From positions 62,001-126,000 of the forward strand of contig NZ_BMDP01000002.1 in the NCBI RefSeq assembly GCF_014635845.1: a stretch of DNA of 64,000 nt, given 5' to 3'. Below are positions 27,060 to 36,181 of the stretch, piece by piece. The position numbers were made by a program, and so were the translations under genes. A model generated the notes under the pieces. It was not told the DNA's origin. It saw only the letters and a list, made by a program, of their open reading frames with translations, and made no database searches. Origin of the DNA: Oxalicibacterium solurbis. Lineage in GTDB: Bacteria; Pseudomonadota; Gammaproteobacteria; Burkholderiales; Burkholderiaceae_D. Numbering within the stretch: the stretch's first letter is position 1; each line of letters begins with the position of its first letter.

Positions 27060-27898
27060 CAGTTCCCCGAAGCGCCGCCGCCGTCGAATCCGCCACCGCC
27101 ACCACCGAATCCGCCGCCACCGCCGAAGCCACCGCCGCCACCAAAGCCACCGAACCCGCCGTCGAATCCTCCCGGCGGACGGCGTCCGTAATGGTTGCCG
27201 ATCGCGCTGCCGAGAATGACGCCGGCGGCATTGCCCCAGTCGTCGCTGCGGTGCCCGCGCCGCCCGCTACCGCGTCCGCCACGGCTGCGCCACAAGGTGA
27301 TGAAGATCAGCACGGCGAAGAAGACGAAGGGCGCGATGCCGAAGGCTTCATCTTCTGCGTGGCGTTGTTGCTTGTCTGGCGTGGGAAAGGCTTCCTTGTC
27401 GAGCAGGCTGGTGATGACGGAAAGGCCGGATGCCAGTCCGCCGTAATAATCGCCCTGACGGAAGTGCGGTGCGATCACGTCCTGCAGGATGCGTTTGGAC
27501 TGCGCATCGGTCAGCGTTCCCTGCACGCCGCGGCCGGTTTCGATGCGCAGGCGGCCCGATGCGGCCGAATTGTTTTTCGCCACCAGCAGGATCACGCCGT
27601 CGTCGATGCCCTTGCGGCCGAGTTTCCAGGTGTCGGCGACGCGAATGCTGTATTGCTCGATGGTTTCCGGTTCGGTGCGATCGACCAGCAGGATCGCGAT
27701 CTGGCTGCCGGTGCGTTGCTCGTATTCGGCCAGCACGTTTTCCAGCGTCGTGCGCTGGCCGATGTTGAGCATGCCGACCTGATCGGTGACGCGTGCGTTC
27801 AGCGGCGGCACCGATTGCAGCCCTTGCGCTACGGCCAGTGTGCCGGTGAATACGAGCAGGCAGGTCAGCAGGAAGCGCATGATCGAGCGATACGTCAT
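27056..27898 (-). CDS. YgcG-like TPM-domain membrane protein with Gly-rich C-terminus
   Basis: 280 aa. A signal peptide (MRFLLTCLLVFTGTLAVAQ) leads to a TPM domain (about residues 25-170, VTDQVGMLNIGQRTTLENVLAEYEQRTGSQIAILLVDRT), then a membrane helix (about 190-205, APFVFFAVLIFITLW), an Arg/Gly-rich stretch and a tail of GGFGG/GGGGFGG repeats ending in GASGNW. This is the layout of YgcG-type proteins. The start at 27898 or the internal Met six codons later are both possible; neither has a strong ribosome-binding site. Located 10 bp after lemA. Confidence 0.85.
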   Translation of the reverse strand: MTYRSIMRFLLTCLLVFTGTLAVAQGLQSVPPLNARVTDQVGMLNIGQRTTLENVLAEYEQRTGSQIAILLVDRTEPETIEQYSIRVADTWKLGRKGIDDGVILLVAKNNSAASGRLRIETGRGVQGTLTDAQSKRILQDVIAPHFRQGDYYGGLASGLSVITSLLDKEAFPTPDKQQRHAEDEAFGIAPFVFFAVLIFITLWRSRGGRGSGRRGHRSDDWGNAAGVILGSAIGNHYGRRPPGGFDGGFGGFGGGGGFGGGGGFGGGGGGFDGGGASGNW

Positions 27899-27908
27899 TG
27901 AATGGTGA

Positions 27909-28502
27909 TCACTTGTCGAAGTTGACAGCTGGCGGTGCCGAGATCGCCTTTTCGTTCTCGACCGTGAACGACGGTTTGACCGCATAGCCGAATACCTTGG
28001 CCGTCAGGTTGGTCGGGAAGCTGCGCGCCAGCACGTTGTATTCCTGTACCGCTACGATGTAGCGCTGGCGGGCGACGGTGATGCGATTCTCCGTGCCTTC
28101 CAGCTGCGACTGCAGGTCGCGGAAGCTGGTGTCGGCCTTCAACTGCGGATAGTTTTCCGAGATTGCCATCAGGCGCGACAGCGCCGATGACAGTTCACCT
28201 TGTACCTGCTGGAAGCGTGCGAAGGCTTGCGGATCGTTGAGCACTTCCGGCGTGACCTGGAAGCTGGTGGCGGCGGCACGCGCCTTCGTCACCGATTCCA
28301 GCGTTTCGCGCTCGTGCGAGGCATAGCCCTTGACGGTATTGACCAGATTGGGAATCAGGTCGGCGCGGCGCTGGTACTGGTTGACGACTTCGCTCCATGC
28401 AGCCTTGGTCGCTTCGTCTTTCGCCTGAAAATCGTTGTAGCCGCAGGCGGTCAGCATGGTCGCCAGCACTGCCATCGTCAGCCACTTGAATAGTTTTGCC
28501 AT
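27909..28502 (-). CDS. lemA: LemA family lipoprotein
   Basis: 197 aa. A lipobox (MLTACGYND, lipid Cys at residue 20) is followed by the LemA helical core: NQYQRRADLIPNLVNTVKGYASHERETLESVTKARA and the C-terminal NVLARSFPTNLTAKVFGYAVKPSF. LemA proteins form antiparallel helical bundles and often pair with TPM-domain proteins; their role is not settled. First gene of the LemA-TPM-TPM operon, divergent from pyrF. Confidence 0.9.
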   Translation of the reverse strand: MAKLFKWLTMAVLATMLTACGYNDFQAKDEATKAAWSEVVNQYQRRADLIPNLVNTVKGYASHERETLESVTKARAAATSFQVTPEVLNDPQAFARFQQVQGELSSALSRLMAISENYPQLKADTSFRDLQSQLEGTENRITVARQRYIVAVQEYNVLARSFPTNLTAKVFGYAVKPSFTVENEKAISAPPAVNFDK

Positions 28503-28736
28503 TGCGTTTCTCCGTGGAATGAGGGATTCGAACTGCATGCCATGTGCTGCCGCCAGCCGTGATTTCAATGGCGCGGTGACGAAAAGATAACACGACAGTG
28601 CCGCGGCGCACCCACGCAGTGAAATGCAGAATGAAATGCACAGCGAAATGTGCAACGGGAGCGCGACAGCCTGCGCGGTACAATACGCTCTGCAGCAATG
28701 CGCTGCATTCCCCGTATTCAGCAAGAGACTCCAGCC

Positions 28737-29552
28737 GTGACCTTCATCGAAAAACTATCTGCCGCCTGGCAAGACCGCCGTTCGCAACTGTGCATCGGGC
28801 TCGATCCCGATCCGGCGAAGTTCCCCGGCCAGATGCAGGGAAAAAGCGATGCGATCTTCGCCTTCTGCAAGGAGGTCATCGATGCGACGGCCGATCTGGT
28901 CTGCGCGTTCAAGCCGCAGATCGCCTACTTTGCCGCGCTGCGCGCCGAAGACCAGTTGGAAGAAATCTGCGCTTACCTGAAGAAGCGCCATCCGCAACTG
29001 CCGATCGTGCTGGACGCCAAGCGCGGCGATATTGGTGCGACCGCCGAGCAGTACGCGCGCGAGGCGTTCGAGCGTTATGGCGCCGATGCCGTTACCGTCA
29101 ATCCGTACATGGGTTTCGATTCGGTACAGCCGTATCTGGAATGGAAGGATCGCGGCGTCATCGTACTGTGCCGTACGTCCAACGAGGGCGGCTCCGACCT
29201 GCAGTTCCTGAATTCTGACGGCAAGCCGTTGTACCAGCATGTGGCGGCGATGGTTGCGAACAAATGGAATACCAACGGCCAGTGCGGCCTGGTGGTCGGC
29301 GCGACCTTCCCGAACGAGCTGGCGCAGGTGCGCGAAATCGTCGGCGACATGCCGCTGCTGATTCCCGGCATCGGTGCGCAGGGCGGCGATATCAGGGCGA
29401 CGGTGGAAGCCGGTCGCACGAAAGCCGGCACCGGCATGATGATCAATTCGTCGCGCGCCATCCTGTACGCGAAAAGCGAAGGCGGCGAATCGTTCGCGCA
29501 GGCTTCGCGCCGCGTGGCGCTGGAAACGCGCGACGCGATCAACCGATATTGA
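28737..29552 (+). CDS. pyrF: Orotidine 5'-phosphate decarboxylase
   Basis: 271 aa of the type 2 OMP decarboxylase family, which makes UMP from OMP. The catalytic segment [16 protein letters not shown] contains the Asp-Lys-x-x-Asp array, and [12 protein letters not shown] and [13 protein letters not shown] are as expected. The start is assigned to the GTG at 28737, giving (M)[10 protein letters not shown], because homologues begin at that point; the ATG at 28698 would add 13 residues not typical of the family. Monocistronic, divergent from lemA. Confidence 0.93.
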   Translation: MTFIEKLSAAWQDRRSQLCIGLDPDPAKFPGQMQGKSDAIFAFCKEVIDATADLVCAFKPQIAYFAALRAEDQLEEICAYLKKRHPQLPIVLDAKRGDIGATAEQYAREAFERYGADAVTVNPYMGFDSVQPYLEWKDRGVIVLCRTSNEGGSDLQFLNSDGKPLYQHVAAMVANKWNTNGQCGLVVGATFPNELAQVREIVGDMPLLIPGIGAQGGDIRATVEAGRTKAGTGMMINSSRAILYAKSEGGESFAQASRRVALETRDAINRY

Positions 29553-29660
29553 ACTGCGGTCGAACAATCGTCACGGCAATCGATTTGCCATGATCATGGG
29601 ATGGGAAAAAGAAGCGCTGCTCGGCATACTGCCGCCACGCAATATTCTTATTTCCCCCTC

Positions 29661-29747
29661 ATGGATTACCTGATCGAAAAACATCCGGCCAAGACGATGG
29701 CCGCCGTCCTGCTCCTCGGCGTATCCGCGCTGGTTTTCCTGTTCTGA
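29661..29747 (+). CDS. Possible 28-aa single-helix membrane peptide
   Basis: MDYLIEKHPAKTMAAVLLLG followed by VSALVFLF: a charged N-terminus and one hydrophobic helix. There is no good Shine-Dalgarno sequence before the ATG, so it may be chance. It lies between pyrF and the convergent cinA-family gene. Confidence 0.25.
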   Translation: MDYLIEKHPAKTMAAVLLLGVSALVFLF

Positions 29748-29820
29748 CTTAGTTCTGATGTAGTTCCAATGACGTCGCCGACGGGTGCCATGCATCCGCT
29801 CGGTCTTTCCGTCTGGTCTG

Positions 29821-30309
29821 TCAGTTCGTGCTGTCCAGTAGCGCCAAAAGGCCGCGCAAGGCATGCACGACCGATTGCGTGCGTACAGCATGGCGATCGC
29901 CGTCGAACAGCATCTTTTCCGTACGTATCGATTCGCCGTAAGCCCAGCCGAACCAGACGGTGCCGACCGGTTTGCCCGGCACGGCGCCGCCCGGGCCGGC
30001 GATGCCGGTGGTCGACAGCGATACCGTTGCGCGGCTGTTGCGCAGCGTCCCGGTGCACATGGCAGCTGCGGTTTCGGCGCTGACCGCGCCATGTTTTTCG
30101 AGTACGTTGGACGGCACGCCGAGCAGCGCCGTCTTGGCGTCGTTCGAATAGGTGACGAAACCGCAGTCGAACCATTCGGAGGAGCCGGCAATCTCGGTGA
30201 TCGCCTGTGCGATGCCGCCGCCGGTGCAGGATTCGGCCGTTGCCAGTATCAGGCCGAGCTCCTTCAACTTTCGTCCGACTTGCGTCGCCAGTGCAATCAA
30301 TTCATCCAT
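29821..30309 (-). CDS. pncC: CinA C-terminal family nicotinamide-nucleotide amidohydrolase (PncC)
   Basis: 162 aa. LILATAESCTGGGIAQAITEIAGSSEWF, VSAETAAAMC and STTGIAGPGGAVPGKPVGTVWFG are the conserved CinA C-domain motifs; the Ser of ESCTGG is the expected catalytic residue. PncC deamidates NMN to nicotinate mononucleotide in pyridine nucleotide salvage. The protein has only the C-terminal domain, not the full-length CinA. It lies 28 bp after pgpA on the same strand, so thiL-pgpA-pncC form one unit. Confidence 0.9.
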   Translation of the reverse strand: MDELIALATQVGRKLKELGLILATAESCTGGGIAQAITEIAGSSEWFDCGFVTYSNDAKTALLGVPSNVLEKHGAVSAETAAAMCTGTLRNSRATVSLSTTGIAGPGGAVPGKPVGTVWFGWAYGESIRTEKMLFDGDRHAVRTQSVVHALRGLLALLDSTN

Positions 30310-30337
30310 CGCATTTTCCCGTCAGGTCTATCGAACC

Positions 30338-30859
30338 TTATAGCACGCGCCAGATTGCGAACACCAACAGCGTCATGAAGGCAGCGATCAGATCGTCCAG
30401 CATCACGCCGAAGCCACCCTTGATGGTACGGTCGAAATGCCTGATCGGCTGCGGCTTCACCATGTCGAAGAAGCGGAAAACCAGGAAGGCGGCAAATTGC
30501 GTCCATGCGCTAGTTGGTGTGATGAACAGCATCACCAGCCAGATCGCGACGATCTCGTCCCATACCATGCTGCCGTGATCGGGTGCGCCGAGATCGCGCC
30601 CCGTTTTTGCGCAAGCCGGAATGCCGATCAGGAAACCGACGGCGACGATCAGCAGCCAGTTTTCCGGCGTGAAGATGCCGGGCCAGCGCGACGACAGCAC
30701 ATTGAACGACAGCCAGCCGAACAGCGTGCCGAAGGTACCCGGCATCGTGCGCGCCAGACCGCTGCCGAATCCCTGCGCCAGCAGGTGCGCCGGATGCGCA
30801 AGCATGAAACTGGAATTGGCGCGAATGGCGGCCGGGGGAGCAGAAGCCTGTACGGTCAT
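30338..30859 (-). CDS. pgpA: Phosphatidylglycerophosphatase A
   Basis: 173 aa integral membrane protein with the PgpA motifs GSGLARTMPGTFGTLFGW near the N-terminus, DPDHGSMVWDEIVAIW-like APDHGSMVWDEIVAIW in the middle and an RFFDMVKPQPIRHFDR segment. It dephosphorylates phosphatidylglycerol phosphate in the inner membrane. The ATG overlaps the thiL stop by 4 nt (30856-30859), a gene order common in proteobacteria. Confidence 0.93.
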   Translation of the reverse strand: MTVQASAPPAAIRANSSFMLAHPAHLLAQGFGSGLARTMPGTFGTLFGWLSFNVLSSRWPGIFTPENWLLIVAVGFLIGIPACAKTGRDLGAPDHGSMVWDEIVAIWLVMLFITPTSAWTQFAAFLVFRFFDMVKPQPIRHFDRTIKGGFGVMLDDLIAAFMTLLVFAIWRVL

Positions 30860-31824
30860 GGCGAAGCGAAGTGATCGAAAGAGGAAAGTTGCAGGCTGAT
30901 CGGACGGCCTTGGTCATCGCACAGTCGCGTGCCTGTTTCCGCATCGATGGTACCGATGCGCGTCACCGTCGTGCCGGCGGCCAGTGCCGCGCCAAGCACG
31001 TCGTCGCGGCGTGATGCCGGTGCGGTGAAACAGAGTTCGTAGTCGTCGCCGCCGGCCAGCGTGAAACGGTGGCGCAGTTCCGGCGACTGGCGTTGCAGCA
31101 TCGGACCCGCCGGCAATGCATCGACATTCAGCGTGGCGCCGACGTGCGAGCGTTTCAGGATATGGCCGAGATCGCCGATCAGACCGTCGGAAACGTCCAG
31201 CGCTGCGTGGGCGATGCCGCGCAATGCCAGGCCGAGTGTGACGCGCGGCTGCGGCGTATGCAGGCGCACCGCAGCTTGTTCCAGCGTATCGGCATCGAGC
31301 CGCTGCTCGCCATACAGCGAGGCCAGCGCCAGGCGCGCATCACCGAGCGAACCGGAAATCCAGATGTCGTCACCGGCCAGCGCTGCATCGCGCCGCAGTG
31401 CGTCGCCGACCGGAATGCGGCCGAACACGGTGATGCAGATGTTCAGCGGACCTTTTGTCGTATCGCCGCCGATCAGTTCGCAATCGTGCGCATCGGCCAA
31501 CGCAAACAGGCCGCGTGAAAATTCGGCCAGCCATGTTTCGTCGACGCTGGGTAGCGACAATGCCAGCGTGAAGGCGACCGGTTCGGCTCCCATCGCGGCG
31601 AGATCGGAAAGATTCACTGCCAGCGACTTGTGTCCGAGCTTGAACGGATCGGCGCCGGCGAAGAAATGGCGGCCTTCCACCAGCATGTCGGACGAGATCG
31701 CCAGTTGCATGCCGGATTGTTGCGCCAGCAATGCGCAATCGTCGCCGATGCCGAGCATGGCGCGGTTCTTGGGATGAGAGGGCCGCACGAAATAGCGTGC
31801 GATCAGATCGAATTCGGACAGCAT
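30856..31824 (-). CDS. thiL: Thiamine-monophosphate kinase
   Basis: 322 aa. MLSEFDLIARYFVRP, GIGDDCALL (ATP/metal-binding GDD), AVNLSDLAAMGA, LIGGDTTKGPLNICITVFG and LAGGDDYELCF are the expected AIRS/ThiL motifs. It phosphorylates thiamine monophosphate to the pyrophosphate cofactor. First gene of the thiL-pgpA-pncC unit; an upstream terminator separates it from the flavoprotein gene. Confidence 0.95.
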   Translation of the reverse strand: MLSEFDLIARYFVRPSHPKNRAMLGIGDDCALLAQQSGMQLAISSDMLVEGRHFFAGADPFKLGHKSLAVNLSDLAAMGAEPVAFTLALSLPSVDETWLAEFSRGLFALADAHDCELIGGDTTKGPLNICITVFGRIPVGDALRRDAALAGDDIWISGSLGDARLALASLYGEQRLDADTLEQAAVRLHTPQPRVTLGLALRGIAHAALDVSDGLIGDLGHILKRSHVGATLNVDALPAGPMLQRQSPELRHRFTLAGGDDYELCFTAPASRRDDVLGAALAAGTTVTRIGTIDAETGTRLCDDQGRPISLQLSSFDHFASP

Positions 31825-31851
31825 GCGGTCATTGTACAGAAGGGGATCGTG

Positions 31852-31895
31852 AAAACGCCGCCGGTATCGCCGGAAAAGCGATACGTGGCGGCGTT
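31852..31895 (-). terminator. Terminator of the rubredoxin reductase-like gene
   Basis: A very strong two-part hairpin: outer arms AACGCCGCC / GGCGGCGTT (31854-31862, 31887-31895) and inner arms GTATCGC / GCGATAC (31864-31870, 31878-31884). On the minus strand it is followed by TTTT, about 70 bp after the flavoprotein stop. Confidence 0.75.
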
Positions 31896-31962
31896 CTTGT
31901 CGTTGCAGGCCGGGGTTTCAGTCTCGTCGGATTCTGCAGGTGATCGGCCGATCACAGGTCGA

Positions 31963-33147
31963 TCATTCGCCCGTTTTCTTCCCTAGCGCGCCCAGCAATT
32001 CCTGGCGAATCGCATTGTCGTGCGGCGATACGCCGAATCCGGCCATGGCGCCGCCGGCTTCGTAGAAGCGGCAGACGGTCTTGCCGTTGACGACTTCATC
32101 CTGCCATTTGCCTTCTGCGACCAAGTGCGGCGCCGGTGCGATCAGCGCGAGCGGATAGCTTGGCGTCTTGATCAGTACCGGCGATGGTTTCAGGTCGATT
32201 TCCGTGCGTTCGCCGGTCAGCGTGCGCGCGATGGCACGGCCGGCGGTCATGATGGGGGCGATATACGGCAGCGTGCGTGTTGCGCCGTCGGGAAAGGCAT
32301 ATTCGGCGCAGTCGCCGAGTGCATAGACGTCCGGTGCGCTGGTCTGGCCGGCGGCATCGATGACGATGCCGCGATTGGTCTTCAGTTGCGCAGCATGCGC
32401 CAGCCGCAGGTCAGGGCGCAGGCCGACGGCGGACAGCACGACATCGGCTTCCACCGTGCTGCCGTCGGCCAGCTCGACGCGCAGGTCGGTATCGGCCTGC
32501 ACCACACTTTCGGCCACGGTGTTCAGGCGGAATTGCACGCCGCGCGTACCCAGTGCTGCCTGCAGTCCGGCCGACAATGCCGGCGCTGCCAGCGCGGACA
32601 GTGCGCGTGCGCTCGGATCGATCAGCGTGACGGCATGGCCGGCGCCAGCCAGGTCGTCGGCGAATTCACAGCCGATCAGGCCGGCACCGAGAATGGCGAC
32701 GCGAACCGGCGATGCATTCTTCGACGAGCGCAGTTCCTCGCGAAAGGCCGCATAGTCGTCGATGTGATTGACGGACAGCACGCGATGCGCGCCATCGCCC
32801 TTGATGTCGAGGCGGATAGGTTGCGCGCCGACGGCCAGCACCAGCTTGTCGTATTCGTAGACGCCGGAACTGGTATCGATTTTCTTCGCCTGCGTATCGA
32901 CGCCGTTGACGGTGACATTGGTCATCAACGTCGCGTTCAACTGTTCCGCCATCTGCGTGGCGGCCTGCGTGATCAGTTGCTGCGCTTCCTTGTTCTGTGC
33001 GAAGGCGTTCGACAGCATCGGCTTCGAATAGAAGCCGCCGCCATCGGCGGTAATCATGATCAACGGGGTTTCTTTATCCAGTTTGCGGAATTCGCGTGCG
33101 ACGGTATAGCCGGCCAGTCCTGCGCCGACGATGATGATCGGTTTCAT
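31963..33147 (-). CDS. FAD-dependent NAD(P)H oxidoreductase, rubredoxin reductase-like
   Basis: 394 aa. N-terminal FAD-binding GxGxxG (IIIVGAGLAGYTVAREFRKL), an NAD(P)-binding GxGxxG (VAILGAGLIGCEFADDLAGAG), and a closing FAD motif TSAPDVYALGDCAEY identify a class-I pyridine nucleotide-disulfide-like reductase without a redox CxxC pair. The closest known group is rubredoxin-NAD+ reductase (AlkT/RubB). No rubredoxin gene (CxxC pairs) is seen beside it, so its electron acceptor is unknown. Ends before a strong terminator. Confidence 0.82.
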   Translation of the reverse strand: MKPIIIVGAGLAGYTVAREFRKLDKETPLIMITADGGGFYSKPMLSNAFAQNKEAQQLITQAATQMAEQLNATLMTNVTVNGVDTQAKKIDTSSGVYEYDKLVLAVGAQPIRLDIKGDGAHRVLSVNHIDDYAAFREELRSSKNASPVRVAILGAGLIGCEFADDLAGAGHAVTLIDPSARALSALAAPALSAGLQAALGTRGVQFRLNTVAESVVQADTDLRVELADGSTVEADVVLSAVGLRPDLRLAHAAQLKTNRGIVIDAAGQTSAPDVYALGDCAEYAFPDGATRTLPYIAPIMTAGRAIARTLTGERTEIDLKPSPVLIKTPSYPLALIAPAPHLVAEGKWQDEVVNGKTVCRFYEAGGAMAGFGVSPHDNAIRQELLGALGKKTGE

Positions 33148-33383
33148 TGTCTTCCTGATGTCGATGTCGCGTCGGACAAGGCCGGACGCGGCCGTTCATA
33201 TTGCAGGCATGCGCGTAGCGTGTGCCTCGGTCTTCGGCCGCGCCAGGCGAAGCATCAGAAAGTGATGCGCGTTGCTGAAAGGCGCGGCAACGTTGGACAG
33301 CGGCGGGTTTTTCTTGTCGGGTTGCCTGCCGCAATGTCGATCGTTGCCGTCATCTTACCGTGTTCCGTTGCCGGTGCGGCAAA

Positions 33384-33551
33384 TCAGGAGAGGTCGCCGA
33401 AGGCATCCTCGACAGTGTCGTGCGCAGGTGCCGGCGTTTTCTGTGCATTGGCGCCGCGTTGCTGTTCGCGATGGCGGGTCTGGTTTTCAGGCGGTGCCGT
33501 TTTTGTATCGGCATGGCGTTTGGCGGTGAAGAGGCGAGGCTGGCCGGACAT
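33384..33551 (-). CDS. Small basic hydrophilic protein (55 aa), function unknown
   Basis: MSGQPRLFTAKRHADTK followed by a Lys/Arg/Gln-rich, Pro-containing stretch and an acidic end (DTVEDAFGDLS). The frame is supported mainly by a strong AAGGAG 6 nt before the ATG. No domain is recognised; a disordered protein is likely. It lies on the minus strand between maeB and the flavoprotein gene. Confidence 0.45.
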   Translation of the reverse strand: MSGQPRLFTAKRHADTKTAPPENQTRHREQQRGANAQKTPAPAHDTVEDAFGDLS

Positions 33552-33775
33552 CTTTTTCTCCTTGCATGAATTACATGAAACTGCGTGCATGAAATTACGG
33601 CGCCGATTCAAATGAGGACGCCTAGAGAAGAAGATAGGGGCGAGCTATGAAAAACCGAAATTGATAGTTTTTATGCCGGCGATAGCTCGATGGTTTGTAC
33701 ATGGGCTGCAGTGCAACGCCGATAGTCCGCTGATAGAATGAAAATTCCTCTTTTTGACAAGGATGCGGGCACCGT

Positions 33776-36088
33776 ATGGATTCGAACCACGACAAGAAAG
33801 AAGAAATGCGCCTCAAACTGAGACAGGCTGCACTCGAATACCACGAATTTCCCACGCCCGGAAAAATCAGCATCGCTCCTACCAAGCAAGTCACCAATCA
33901 GCGTGATCTGTCGCTGGCCTATACGCCGGGCGTCGCCGTCGCTTGTGAAGAAATCGCGGCCGATCCTGCCAACTCCTATCGTTACACGGCACGCGGCAAT
34001 CTCGTTGCGGTCATTACCAATGGTACGGCGGTACTCGGCTTGGGCAATATCGGGCCGCTGGCGGCCAAGCCGGTAATGGAAGGCAAGGGCGTGCTGTTCA
34101 AGAAATTCGCCGGCATCGACGTGTTCGATATCGAGGTCAATGAAACCGATCCCGACAAACTGGTCGATATCATCGCGTCGCTGGAGCCGACCTTCGGCGG
34201 CATCAACCTGGAAGACATCAAGGCGCCGGAATGCTTCGAGATCGAACGCAGGTTGCGCGAACGCATGAAGATTCCGGTGTTCCACGACGATCAGCACGGC
34301 ACCGCGATCATCGTCGCCGCGGCAATGCTGAATGGCTTGAAAGTGGTAGGGAAGGATATTCGCAAGAGCAAGCTGGTGGTGTCCGGAGCCGGCGCGGCCG
34401 CGCTTGCCTGCCTGGACATGATGGTGGATCTGGGCTTTGTGCGCGAAAATATCTATGTCACCGATCTGGCTGGCGTGGTGTACCAGGGGCGCCTCGAATT
34501 GATGGACCCTGCCAAGGAAAAATTCGCGCAGAAGACCGATGCCCGTACGCTGGCGGACGTAATTGCCGGCGCCGATATCTTTCTCGGCCTGTCTGCCGGT
34601 GGCGTGTTGAAGCCGGAAATGGTGGCAAAAATGGCGGAGCGGCCGTTGATCATGGCACTCGCCAATCCGACACCGGAAATCCTGCCTGAAGAAGTGCGTG
34701 CCGTGCGTGACGATGCAGTCATCGCGACCGGACGTTCGGATTATCCGAACCAGGTCAACAATTCGCTGTGCTTCCCGTACATCTTCCGCGGTGCGCTCGA
34801 TTGCGGCGCCACCACGATCACGCGCGGGATGGAAATCGCTGCGGTACACGCAATTGCCGATCTGGCGCAGGCCGAGCAATCGGATATCGTGGCCAGCGCC
34901 TATGGCATCACCGACCTGAGTTTCGGTCCCGACTACTTTATCCCGATGTCTTTCGATCCGCGCCTGATGACCAGGATCGCGGTGGCCGTTGCCAAGGCGG
35001 CGCAGGAAGACGGTGTGGCGGCGCGGCCGATTGCCGACATGGAAGCCTACATCGATCGTCTGCAGCAATTCGTCTATCGCAGCGGCACTTTCATGAAGCC
35101 GATCTTCAACGTCGCGAAGACCACGTCGCCGGAATTGAAGCGCATCGTGTTTGCCGAAGGCGAAGAAGAAAGTGTGTTGCGTGCAGTACAGGTGGTGGTC
35201 GACGAAAGGCTGGCGACGCCCATTCTGATCGGCCGCCCTGCGGTGTTGGCGCAACGTATCGAACGCTTCGGTTTGCGCATCAAGCCGGATGTCGATTTCA
35301 CCATCATCAATCCGGAGCACGACGACCGCTACCGTGATTTCTGGGAAACCTATCTGTCGATGACCAGGCGCAAGGGCGTCACCGAGCAATATGCACGACT
35401 GGAAATGCGTCGTCGTCATACATTGATCGGCGCAATGGCGATCCACAAGAACGATGCGGACGGCATGATCTGCGGCACCTACGGTACCAACGATCTGCAT
35501 CTGCATTACATCGATCAGGTGCTTGGGAAGCGAGCGGGCGTCAATATTTACGCGGCGATGAACTGCCTGATCCTTTCGGACCGCCAGTTGTTTATTGTCG
35601 ATACGCACGTGAACGAGAATCCGACTGCCGAAGAACTGGCAGAGATCACGATCCTGGCGGCGGAAGAAATGCGCCGCTTCGGCCTGGTGCCCTATGTCGC
35701 GCTGCTGTCGCACTCCAACTTCGGTACCAGCGACAGCGAATCCGCAAGAAAAATGCGCAAGGTGCGCGAGCTGGTGCGAGCCCGTGCACCGGATCTCGAG
35801 ATCGATGGCGAGATGCACGGCGACATGGCGTTGAATGCGGAAATGCTCAAGAAGGCAATGCCCGATACCACGTTGAAAAACGATGCGAACCTGCTGGTGC
35901 TGCCGAATATCGATGCTGCGAACATTGCCTATAACCTGTTGAAGACGACAGTCAGCGCGAACGTGGCAATCGGCCCGATCCTTCTCGGCTGCAACAAGCC
36001 GGTGCATGTATTGACGCCGTCGGCGACGGTGCGCCGCATCGTCAACATGACGGCGCTGTGCGTGGCGGATGCGGTGGCGGAACGCTGA
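33776..36088 (+). CDS. maeB: NADP-dependent malic enzyme with phosphotransacetylase-like domain
   Basis: 770 aa. The N-terminal half (about residues 20-430) is a malic enzyme: [28 protein letters not shown], the [11 protein letters not shown] metal and substrate segment and the NAD(P)-binding [15 protein letters not shown]. The C-terminal half (about 440-770) is a phosphate acetyltransferase-like domain (MCGTY..., [26 protein letters not shown]) that usually has a regulatory, acetyl-CoA-sensing role in MaeB. Decarboxylates malate to pyruvate and makes NADPH. Single gene ended by a terminator shared with the convergent nucleotidase. Confidence 0.96.
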   Translation: MDSNHDKKEEMRLKLRQAALEYHEFPTPGKISIAPTKQVTNQRDLSLAYTPGVAVACEEIAADPANSYRYTARGNLVAVITNGTAVLGLGNIGPLAAKPVMEGKGVLFKKFAGIDVFDIEVNETDPDKLVDIIASLEPTFGGINLEDIKAPECFEIERRLRERMKIPVFHDDQHGTAIIVAAAMLNGLKVVGKDIRKSKLVVSGAGAAALACLDMMVDLGFVRENIYVTDLAGVVYQGRLELMDPAKEKFAQKTDARTLADVIAGADIFLGLSAGGVLKPEMVAKMAERPLIMALANPTPEILPEEVRAVRDDAVIATGRSDYPNQVNNSLCFPYIFRGALDCGATTITRGMEIAAVHAIADLAQAEQSDIVASAYGITDLSFGPDYFIPMSFDPRLMTRIAVAVAKAAQEDGVAARPIADMEAYIDRLQQFVYRSGTFMKPIFNVAKTTSPELKRIVFAEGEEESVLRAVQVVVDERLATPILIGRPAVLAQRIERFGLRIKPDVDFTIINPEHDDRYRDFWETYLSMTRRKGVTEQYARLEMRRRHTLIGAMAIHKNDADGMICGTYGTNDLHLHYIDQVLGKRAGVNIYAAMNCLILSDRQLFIVDTHVNENPTAEELAEITILAAEEMRRFGLVPYVALLSHSNFGTSDSESARKMRKVRELVRARAPDLEIDGEMHGDMALNAEMLKKAMPDTTLKNDANLLVLPNIDAANIAYNLLKTTVSANVAIGPILLGCNKPVHVLTPSATVRRIVNMTALCVADAVAER

Positions 36089-36124
36089 TCAGGCGCATGA
36101 AACGAACAGCATAAGTTCGACAGT

Positions 36125-36163
36125 AAAAAAAAGCCGCTTCCGTGCAAACGGATGCGGCTTTTT
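36125..36163. terminator. Bidirectional terminator between maeB and the 5'-nucleotidase gene
   Basis: A-run, GCCGC-T-TCCGT, loop GCAA, ACGGA-T-GCGGC, then T-run. The A/T runs on both sides allow it to end transcripts from both converging genes. Confidence 0.85.
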
Positions 36164-36181
36164 CATTGAGCGTGAACGATA

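Noticed and set aside
32020-33615. A 531-codon open frame on the plus strand opposite the flavoprotein gene
   Set aside because: Shadow of a well-supported FAD/NAD(P) oxidoreductase; Cys/Arg/Gly-rich with no recognised motif.
33671-36007. A 778-codon open frame on the minus strand opposite maeB
   Set aside because: It is the mirror of a clear MaeB gene. Its composition is His/Gln/Arg-rich, and it has no start signal or known domain; GC-rich genes often leave the opposite strand open.
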